In this document: positions 55,350 through 64,000 of the stretch, in pieces
How positions within the stretch are numbered: position 1 is the stretch's first letter
Layout: the number at the start of each line of letters is the position of its first letter
NCBI GenBank assembly: GCA_000697355.1
Contig: JNEN01001217.1
Location: 186,001 to 250,000 of the forward strand
DNA length: 64,000 nucleotides
From: Syncephalastrum monosporum B8922
Lineage: Eukaryota > Mucoromycota > Mucoromycetes > Mucorales > Syncephalastraceae
Direction: 5' to 3'
Notes under the pieces: generated by a model
Told to the model about the DNA's origin: nothing
Seen by the model: the letters and a program-made list of their open reading frames with translations, nothing else
The model's database searches: none
Made by a program: the position numbers and the translations under genes

Positions 55350-56460
55350 GGGGCCATTTTTCTATTTCTACATGCAAGATCAACACTCTCCTGACTGACT
55401 GTCTATATAGAAAAGGATCCTCATTTGTATAAATATTCTTTGGATATTCGATACGATAATTACCATAATAGAATGACGAAGCAGAATTCTACCTTCTTGT
55501 CCAACTGTATCACGGGCGAAACAGTTGTCAGAATCCCGAGAATCTTACACTTATCCCGCCTTTCGATCACTACTCGTTTGACGTCACATACGGACCAGTA
55601 CGGCCCTTTTCACTCGTATATATCTTTTTATGAATGAAACACCGTGTCCGTAAGGGCCATAGCAGAAAATACATGTGTCAAAGCATGGAACCAGGGAAGA
55701 TAGATGGTAATGTCCATATGGGGTCATACAGTACCAAAGTCTATCAATCACATCATATATCATGGTAGATCTTCGTAGACCGGTCAAAGCAAGAAAAGCC
55801 TGATCATGGGTGTGAGATTCGGCAAGGATGAAAAAAAAAAAACACAGAAATGGCTCCACGGTGTTCTTTATCAGTCACGCTACTGCGTAGCTAGAACGTC
55901 CTTGAGCATTGTTGGTAGGGAGGTTCATGCATGCGCTGACAGCGATTTCCGGTTAGCCGACCCAAGAAACATGATTGGTCGGGATATTCGTCGCAGACTT
56001 TAGCACTATTATTTTTTTCTGTTGCCACAGTCCTTTTTCATCTGTTTCTAAACTATAGAGACACCCAAACAAGAATACATGTCTCAATGTCCACGTATTT
56101 CATCTACACAGCTAATTATCCGGCTGTTTTATGACTTGTATAATGCGAACATACGAACGTCAGGGCCGAACCGAGTGTCTGTGCCTTTGTATCACTGTAA
56201 TCCAGGTTTACGCATCGAAAATTCGGAATTTCGTGTCACTTTTCCTTTACGGATGTCCTTCCTTCTTCATTTTCTGCGTGCGTGGCTATGAGCAGGGTTC
56301 AGCTGAACCCTCTCTATTTCATTATGCACCAAAGACGCCATCTTTTTGCGAACAGAACGTGACATGCTCTTGTGTGTATGTATTTATTAGCATCTTTGAG
56401 AAAAGCAGAGGGGGGAATGAAGTTCCTTTTTTTTTCTTTTTAAAGTGCATATTTTTTTTT
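55350..56460. other. Intergenic region without a recognisable gene
   Basis: About 1.1 kb between the transporter start and the SPT6 stop. AT-rich; short open frames on both strands are unsupported. Confidence 0.5.
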
Positions 56461-59400
56461 TCATCGGCGTGAGTGATAATACGAAGAATGGTGATGATGG
56501 TGGTGTTGCGGGGGTGGCGGGGCTTGTCGACGTTTGTTAGCCTCTGCGGTCTGCAGACGCTTGAAGCCATTGATCAGGTCTGCCAAGCCAGGGTAGGACG
56601 TGTCGCGGAGGCGGTATCCGTTCGGAAGGACCTTGATGGCCCAGTGAGCAGGCGGTGCGCGCGAGTTGAGCTTAAAGCCCAGCTCAAAGTAGCCGGCACG
56701 TTCGCTCTGGCAAAAGCCGTAAGCCGACTGACGTGGATTGGCCATGGTGAGGGAGGTCAGGTGGGAGTCTATTATAAAGAGAATCAGCTATGGGATCCAA
56801 ATATGCCAAACCCATACTTACTTAATGCATGAAGACCGCCAGATCGGAATTTGGGGTGCTGCATCAAGTCATCTGCCTTGTGTGCGATCGATTCGACATG
56901 CATGACGATGACTTGATCCAGGTCGTCAAAGACAGCGTCTCCCACCTGGTATCGAACAGGTTCGTTCGGATTTCGCAGCTCGACCACGTCAACATGCTGG
57001 TAGACGTCTTCATCGACCTTCCATGTGATGGCGATATGACTGGTGCCTCGGGACGAGGGCCGGATGACATAGTCGCCGCGGGCCCGGCTGGCCAGATAGT
57101 CCTCGGCCTCTTTAAAGTTGAGCTGCTGGAACATGGGGTGGTTGATGTGACGCTTGGAACGCTCGCGCTTCTTTCGCTGTGCGCCCTGTCGGCTGAGCTC
57201 TTGTGCCTCGCCCTCGACATCGTAGTAAGGATCATCAGGCAGCTTGCGGAGCTGGATATCGCTGTCGGGTTTGGTCATCGATGGCTTGCTGGAGAGCTCG
57301 ACGACAAATTTGTCCTTGTCGATGCGAAGCACGAGGGCGTTGATAGTCGATCCCTTCTGGAGCGCGTCATCGATGCGGTTGATCCGCTGGTCGGATGCCT
57401 GATCAATGAATATAATACCCTCCAGCCCAGAATCGAGCACGCAGTGGGCCATCTTGGCCCGCAGACCCGTCACCTTGACAGGCACAATGAAACCCTCGCG
57501 GAGTGTAGCCGGTGTCTCGCCCGTCATCATGGTGAACGTTTCATCAATGGTCGGACGCACGTACCGGTGGCGTCGGTCGTGGAAGGGGCCCTGGAGCTCA
57601 TTCTTGATGAGCTCCAAAATCTGGCGCTTGGAGGTCTTGTATTGCATCTGAAGCATGAGGCCATAGTCGTCGAGAATGAGGTCGTTTAACTTCTCGGGGT
57701 ATTCTTTGACCACACGCGTGACGATGGCGACTTTGGAGTCATAATCATCCATTTCTTCCTCCTCAATTTCAAGGGCATCGCCTGCCATCTTGCGCGCCAG
57801 ATCATAGTCCTGCGGATGCACGCGTGTATCGTCCAAGATGTCCATGCCGTCGATGTCTCGTATCCGAAGGAAACTAGCACAGTTCATGAAAATCGTCGCG
57901 GGCGTGAGACCGCGGGTGACGAGCGCGGCTCTGCTCTCGAGCTCGCCTCGGGTTTCGAGTTTCTTGAGCAGCGTCTGCGCCTTTCTCGGGCCAAAACCGG
58001 CAATGTACTGCAAGGCCGTGGCAAGATAAGGCGACTGTACCGCCGCATTGATATCCAGTCCAAGGTTGTTCACAGTGTGGATCAGAGCCCGCTCCAAAGC
58101 CGCAAGAAGCATGTCCTCTGGGACCAAATGCTGCAGTGTGTGGTGCTGGATGGCGAGCAGGTCACGGCCGAGGCCAGTGTATTCGAGCACGGGGCACTGC
58201 AGGCGCCGGGCCAGACTGATGCAGTAGCGCATCACCTCCGAGTACCCGTCAAACTCGAGCTGGGCCCGCTTCGAATTCTTGTACAGTCGTGCGGCTTCGT
58301 CGTCGACTGCAACCAGGTCCAATCGCGGCTGGTGGTTGATCTGCTCGAGGAGTTCTTGCATTCGCTTCAGCAAATGACGCGCGTTCGCATTGAAGCCAGC
58401 AACACCCACGACGTTGGGCTGGTTGGTCCGCAGGAATTCAATCATGCGTGTGCAGTAGCGCTCCTCTTTGATGTTCGGTAGTTCGAGGCGGTCCTCGACG
58501 CGACCGTCGTCGTCGAGGGAGACAGCCACGACAGGATCACCGTGCTCACCGTTGCCAGAAGACACTGCGGCGACGCGCGGCACACCATCCTTGTAACGGC
58601 TCGCGTCTGGGCCGCGGAACGGCCCAACGTCGACCTTGCTCTGCAGACTCCGGAAGGCCTGGTGACATACAACTTCTTGTGACTCGAGACGGAGTTTCTC
58701 GCGCATGTATTTGGCCATGTTGGGCATCAGGTAGGTTTTGAGTGCGACACCGAGAGCTTCTTTACGGTGCTCGTTCCAGGCAGTTGCGCTGTCGCTGTAG
58801 CCGTCCGAGGTATAGTACTCTGCGAGAGTCTCCATCCACCGATCCTGGTTAGGCATCACGATCTGCACTGTCAAGAGACCTTCTTCTTCTCCTTTGAGGA
58901 TATGCAAAAATTGGCCATTCTTGAACTCCCGGATCGGTTTCTCGTGCAGGAATTTGAAAGGCTAATTCATCACTAAGCAAGATGAATTCGAACTGCCCTC
59001 TTTACTTACGTGCATGGGATGCAGATCATCAATGTCGTTGAAACCTTTGGCGGTTGGCTTGACGTTCACGACTGCAGCATATTCCCAGTCGCGTCGCATG
59101 GCACGGCGAACCTGAGGATCGTTGGCAATTTCTTGGCCGATGACCGCCTTGGCAGCTATTTCCCACTGTGGGTACTTGTCCCATTTACTTCCCTTTCAGA
59201 AGTCTTACCTCGTAAAATTCGGTCGGCTGTGGGAAAAACATCACTAGTGTATTCTTGCGCGAGTACCTCAGGCGTCTCGGCCGGATCGTCTGGGAAGTAG
59301 CGTTTGTTCTGATCGCTGTAATTGGACCCAAATTGGTGTGCGCCAATAGTGAATCGCTAAGCAAACCTGATTCAGTATAGGAAGTGGACGCATCATTCCA

Positions 59401-61130
59401 ACAACTTACTGGGATGAAATCCTTGATTTTTGTCTTGAGACTGATCTCGTACATGGACTTGCTGCTCGGCCGCTTCGGGCCACGCGTCTGTTTTTGCAAT
59501 GCACTGACATTACTCGCGTACCGGAGGTTGATATAATCGGTGAAATCGGTGAGCTCTTCAACCTTGTGTGCGCGCTCCAGGAGGCCTTCGATGTAATCAT
59601 CCGAAATAACGCATCGACTCAGGAAGTCTCGGAACGCCTTTTTGCGGCTCATAAAGGTCTGGTACTTGAAATCAAGGTCGTAGATCATCCACAGATCATC
59701 GACGGTCAGGATATCTTTGGTGGCGCCGGTAACGCTGTCGAAATCGGAAAAGTAGTCCCGTCGATGATCGGCAATGTGAGGCACCTCCAGATAATCCTTG
59801 GCAACAAAGCCGACGACGTGTTTGACAGCCGTCATGAAGTTTTCCTTGGGCTGTGTCATGTTTTTGAGCGTGGCCAGCTCGTAGGCCACCCAGAGAGCTT
59901 CTTCCTCAACGTCTTCATGAGTGACACCGCCAAATCGCTTGCCAAGACCGGCATAACGCAGCTGGAGGCGCTCGGGAATGTCGCGTGAGCGAATTTGCTC
60001 GTCCTCGTCCGTTAACAGACGTTCTTTCAGTTCGCTTGGTTCAAATACATCAGCCAGCTGTGTCTCGCGCGCGCCTTCCTCCTCATGTGCCTAACCGACG
60101 TGTATTTGAATTCTGCCATGGGATGTGCTATAACCACCGTCACTTACCGGCTCATCATACATGGCCTCCTCGTAGTCCATGCCGTCACCAAAAATATCAT
60201 ACATGTCTGCCAGGACACTATTCTGGGGTATGAGTGACCAATCACCTCACCGTGGCTCATACTTACTCTTCCGAGAGGCCCTGAGGAAGGATATCGGCCA
60301 TGCCCTTCGCGACGCGACCGCGTCTCGGCGCTTCTTGAACGTAGCGATCGCCCATGTCATCGTCATAACCCTCTTCCTCGTCCTCTTCGGCGATGAAGTC
60401 GTTCATGTCGTCTTCGTATGTGTGTCTTCCGCGGTAGGCCGGTGCCGCTTCATACTGTGCTTCGTCTTCGTCGAATACTTCGTGTGCGGGCGCTGCTTCC
60501 AATTCCTCGTCCGAGAAAATGTCTTCTTGGCGGCGTTGTGCAGATGAAGGTGTGATTTCTTGTCGACCGCGCTTCAATCGTTTGAATTTGGGCTATACGA
60601 ACGCAGGAAATGAGCCATTGCTGCTGCCGACGGACGCCAATCTAACTCACCTCACGCTGGAGTTTCACGCCCGTGTTTTCCTCGACAAGATCGAGGTCTT
60701 CTTCGTCAAGCTCTTCGTCGGCTAGCGTGAGAGAGAGAAGAGAAGGCTGCGTAAATATACAACGAAGTGGCCATGGCAAGCGCGAAGGCGTTCCAATGGG
60801 GCAACCTACATTCGACATGCTTTCTTCGTTTCCGACGGCGAACCGAGACCTTCTGGGATCCGTCTGAATCCTGCTCATCGTCATCCTCGACAATGAAGCC
60901 TTCTGCAACCTGTTTCGAAGGGTCAGACAAGAAGAGCCGCAAGGGATGGGATGGCTTACTTTTCGGGCCTCCTCCTCGTCTTCTTCTTCCTCTTCTTCGT
61001 CCTCGTCCGATCCGCCTTCTGATCCGTGGCCGTAGCCGACGTGCTCTCCTTCGTCGTCAGAGCGTCCGTTTTGGCTATCGCGTTCCTCCTCAGGCCGTGA
61101 ATCGAAGAAATCGACGTCGGTATCGTCCAT
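56461..61130 (-). CDS. SPT6: Transcription elongation factor SPT6
   Basis: About eleven exons, ATG 61130 to TGA 56461-56463. The N terminus is strongly acidic (DEDEEEEEEDEEEA, ADEELDEEDLDLVEENTG) and binds histones and Spn1/IWS1 in homologues. The core follows: a helix-turn-helix region, the YqgF-like domain (VVAVSLDDDGRVEDRLELPN), a helix-hairpin-helix block (YIAGFGPRKAQTLLKKLETR), a DLD domain and an S1 domain (REGFIVPVKVTGLRAKMAHC). At the end are tandem SH2 domains (RPSSRGTSHIAITWKVDEDV, then GFCQSERAGYFELGFKLNSR), which bind the phosphorylated linker of RNA polymerase II. SPT6 is a histone chaperone travelling with the polymerase. The C terminus has a run of six His. About 1,450 residues, normal size. 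Confidence 0.95.
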
Positions 61131-61812
61131 GGCGAAGTGTAAAAGGCAATATAACTAAGAGAGGTTGTCAGCACGGCCGGAATTCGAGGCTGTGGGTCAA
61201 TTTTTGCGTCAGCCGTGACCGTTTCCCCCGCACCATTGATTTGAGGCATTGCCAAGTGCTGCTTCTTTTTCTGTGTATTTTCTGTCTTTTGCCTTTTTAT
61301 TATCAATGTATTTTGGCACACATATCATGTGTCTAGAACCATATGCTCATCGGAAGCAGATAAATTAATAGAGGGGATGCCGAAGCGTGAATATGAAAAG
61401 CTTTCCGCTATCGAGTGACAAAGAGTAGGAGATGGTGTATAGTAACGAAGGGTATGTAGAGAGAACAGATATGCCACATAACTTACCGCAGAACAAAGAG
61501 GAAACGGGAGGAGGGACTTTATATTCAGCAATTAGAATGGGGTGCTTTATATGAGTTTTTGGCCCCTTTCCCTCGGTCCCGAACCGCGTTGATTTGCGTG
61601 TTGTTATGAGACGATGACAACGGATAAGCTAATATACGTATAACAATAAAAGAGATAGGAAGAAGGAAATGTAAGGACGAGGAGAGAGGTCAGGTAGAAT
61701 TTCTAGCTGCTTTTATGTACATCAAACCAGGATGCACCAACGTCTCTTCAGAGCAATAGAAGTATAAGGGAAGACGACGTAGAAAGCGGAGGAAAAAGCA
61801 GAGGGTCGCACA
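61131..61812. other. SPT6 promoter and 3' flank of the small orphan gene
   Basis: About 680 bp, no recognisable gene. Confidence 0.5.
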
Positions 61813-62199
61813 TCAGGTCGCACATACGGATGGCGTCAAGGTGACGCGCAGCGTTCTTGACGGGTGCTCGACGATGAGGGTTTCGAGTTCGAGTGATTTG
61901 GAGGATTGCATATCGGTGGAAGGGCGGGTCAAAGAGCTGTTGCGAGAAAAGACGGAAGACGAGGAAGTGGAAAGGGACGGTGCGGCGAGCTGGGTATAGG
62001 ATGATCGGCGACGCCGCAGGCTGAACCAGCGTCTCGTCTTTTCACGGAAGCCATGGAAAGAGACGAGGTGGTATAAGGAGTCACTGCCAGCAGTGGACGG
62101 GTTGACCGTTGACTTGACCTTGGTGGGCATGGTGCTTTCGTCGCCGATCTTGTTGTGACGAAAAGCAAACTCCTGTGAGCGAGGAAAGAAGCTCTTCAT
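61813..62199 (-). CDS. Hypothetical small basic protein
   Basis: Single open frame of 128 residues from ATG 62199 (MKSFFPRSQEFAFRHNKIGD) to the TGA at 61813-61815. It is rich in Ser, Arg and Thr, with a basic patch (EKTRRWFSLRRRRSSYTQLA) and a C-terminal LELETLIVEHPSRTLRVTLT. No membrane span, no known domain. A TATA box at 62284-62295 about 85 bp upstream supports real expression. The frame continues upstream only through a TTG, so the ATG is preferred. Function unknown. Confidence 0.5.
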   Translation of the reverse strand: MKSFFPRSQEFAFRHNKIGDESTMPTKVKSTVNPSTAGSDSLYHLVSFHGFREKTRRWFSLRRRRSSYTQLAAPSLSTSSSSVFSRNSSLTRPSTDMQSSKSLELETLIVEHPSRTLRVTLTPSVCAT

Positions 62200-62283
62200 A
62201 TTTGAAGTGATGAAGCCCAAAAGCAAGGGAATAAAAAAAGGACGGGGATCGGTGGTGGTCGTTCGCCAAGTGGTTCATTGCAT

Positions 62284-62295
62284 CTTTTATATATA
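62284..62295 (-). promoter_or_regulatory. TATA box of the small orphan gene
   Basis: TATATATAAAAG on the minus strand, about 85 bp upstream of ATG 62199. Confidence 0.45.
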
Positions 62296-63647
62296 CGTGG
62301 AGCTCTATTGTCTGTGCGTGTACATTCTTTTCCTCATGTCCCCCCCCCCTTCGCTTTCTCTCGCTCTCTATTACTGCCTAAAATAGCCTCTCCCGTTTTT
62401 TGGCCCTTCCTTATTCAGTTGAGTGAACGCTCTCCTATTTTGGTACATTCTTATATGCTCTTTTGCGCTATTCCTAAATATTACGCATAAGGGGGGCCCA
62501 AAGGGTGCGTCCATTTCGTCCCTCTCTCTGTGTAAAAGAAAGAGAGAAAAAGACTGTTTTCACACTGGCCATGATGTATTGAGAAAGCACCTATGCCCAG
62601 AGAGAGGCGCTGTTGCCTCTTTTTTTTTAGGTGCACGTTGTCAAGAGCGGCACTCATTTATTACACACCGTGCGCTTATCCCCACAAAAGCAAACAAACT
62701 TCGTCCGTCCCTGATTTATTCTCTTCTTCTTTATTTCATGTATTCATATTGGCGTCCATGTTTACTTTGAGAATCCCTGACCGCTGACTGCAATCAGAAA
62801 CGTGGCATATACAGATTCAATATCGGCGGCACCAATCGCCGCTTCCAATCCTTCTCTTTGCTTTCGGCTGGCGACCTCATCCCTGGCTTTCTCACCCCTT
62901 GCCTCCTTACTTGCAAAAAGAAAAGAGAATGGACCGCCATCGTCGTCATCCGCCCTGCCCTACTCTCTTTTCTCTCTCTCTCTCTCTCTCTCTCCCGTCT
63001 ATCCATACATAACGCGTACACTCCGCGCATGCATTTTCACGCCATCATAGTAAAATGATGACACCGCCGCAGATCCTTATGTGAGGACCTTTTTAAGGAA
63101 CATGGGCGGTGAAAGCACACGTCGATCTTCTGCATACATCTGCCCCAAGTTTTCGTATCCATAGAAATGGCTTACTACGGCTTACTGCCCTCATTTTAGT
63201 TTATGCAAAATACGCGTTTACATGCACATATAACTTGTCACCTGCAAGTTTAAGGACCTGTTTGATGAATGCATATTATATATTTCCGTGCAGACGCTAT
63301 GCCCGGTTGACAGCTGGGGACCGGTTAGTCAATGCCACGTAGAGGAGTCATAATATACCAGCATCTCTTTCGCATCATGCCGCCTGAAGCTTATTGAGTT
63401 GAGATAGGCGGACCAGAAAAACCAGTTCGGTATGCAGGTGGTCGTACTTGGAGCTCCGTTAAACTGCACTCAGGGCGTCTCACGTAAGGCGGGGTAAAAA
63501 AAAGGTATCCTACATAACGTCATGAAATTCAAACCAAGCAGCTGCAAAACAGTGTGTTTTAAACATTTATGAACCGACAAATAGCGACGTCAAATAAATT
63601 AGCGTAGCAAGTAAGAATATATTCTCTATAGACATGGTGACCTCAAC
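62296..63647. other. Intergenic region with CT microsatellite
   Basis: About 1.35 kb. A CT run at about 62968-62993 and a C8 run near 62341. Short open frames are low-complexity; no gene is supported. Confidence 0.5.
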
Positions 63648-64000
63648 CTAGCTCCCGTAGTTGCCACCGCTGACGCCACCATCATCACCATTATCACCGT
63701 TATCGCGGCTTTTACCATCGCTGCTGCCGCCAGTACCGGTGGGCAAGACCGAATCACTGGCTCGGGTCGCAGCAGCAGATGTTGCTCCAGAAGGGGACTT
63801 GCTTTGGATATAGCCATAACCACTGTTGTAACCGTAGCCGTAGCTATTATAATTGCGGTGGGTCAATCCTGCCGATAAACCGACTATGAGGCCAATGACG
63901 ATGCAGCAGCAAATGATCGAGCAGCAACGACGTTTCCAAGCTAAACCTCGGTTGTCTCGGGGAGAATAAAACGCGGTGACGCGATTCTGTCGCGGGTAAT
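63648..64000 (-). CDS. Partial: Cys-rich single-pass membrane protein with Tyr/Gly-rich tail
   Basis: The 3' part of a gene that enters from beyond the right edge. An open frame continues from 64000 to the TAG at 63648-63650. Visible residues run from YPRQNRVTAFYSPRDNRGLA to a Cys-rich hydrophobic span (RRCCSIICCCIVIGLIVGLS), then a Tyr/Asn/Gly tail (NYNSYGYGYNSGYGY) and a Ser/Gly/Asp-rich end. The Cys cluster at the membrane face could be palmitoylated; that is inference. No family recognised. Confidence 0.5.
   Translation of the reverse strand, partial: YPRQNRVTAFYSPRDNRGLAWKRRCCSIICCCIVIGLIVGLSAGLTHRNYNSYGYGYNSGYGYIQSKSPSGATSAAATRASDSVLPTGTGGSSDGKSRDNGDNGDDGGVSGGNYGS

Overview
This is nuclear DNA from a filamentous fungus. 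Almost every gene is a fungal or eukaryotic housekeeping gene with short introns (about 45-130 nt, GT..AG, pyrimidine-rich acceptors). Intergenic spaces are short, neighbours often share divergent promoters or converge tail to tail, and several genes have TATA boxes close to the start codon. An early-diverging lineage such as Mucoromycota is my inference from the gene mix (for example a bacterial-type CMP kinase); the sequence alone does not prove it.

Layout. 0.2-3.4 kb: two minus-strand genes, an Ssh4/Ear1-like SPRY ubiquitin-ligase adaptor and mitochondrial Bcs1. 4.7-6.0 kb: a C2H2 zinc-finger regulator. 6.4-13.5 kb: a nuclear-pore locus with Nup98 (minus) and, downstream, a separate Nup96/Nup145C-like gene (minus). 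A small divergent membrane-protein gene lies between them. 13.5-21.0 kb: gene-poor DNA made of nested and rearranged repeats, including two TA-flanked MITE-like elements and a pair of 440-bp near-identical inverted repeats around a frameshifted ORF. 21.1-24.2 kb: MetAP2 and the SMC5/6 kleisin Nse4, convergent. 25.1-32.4 kb: a GYF-domain protein, the ESCRT-II subunit Vps22, and COG8. 33.6-38.0 kb: CMP kinase, a PQ-loop vacuolar transporter and an FCP1-type phosphatase. 38.4-42.7 kb: a diacylglycerol-lipase-like enzyme and a short-chain dehydrogenase. 43.5-52.0 kb: Slm1-like PH/BAR protein, phosphatidylserine synthase, LSM3, a UBX protein of the FAF2/Ubx2 type, and a methyltransferase. 52.6-61.1 kb: an MFS sugar transporter and SPT6. 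The right edge carries a small orphan gene and the 3' part of a Cys-rich membrane protein.

Many genes act in connected cellular systems although they are not an operon: vacuolar/endosomal sorting (Ssh4-like adaptor, PQ-loop transporter, Vps22), Golgi tethering (COG8), ER quality control (UBX), RNA metabolism (LSM3, GYF, SPT6, FCP-type phosphatase) and the nuclear pore (Nup98, Nup96).

The most interesting signals are three. Nup98 stops exactly after the His-Phe of the autoproteolysis site, and its usual fusion partner Nup96 is a separate gene 2.2 kb downstream. The repeat island at 14.8-20.8 kb contains a potential long hairpin. The GYF protein carries a tryptophan-rich GW/WG region. Exon borders below were worked out by eye from splice motifs and reading frame, so single-base errors are possible.
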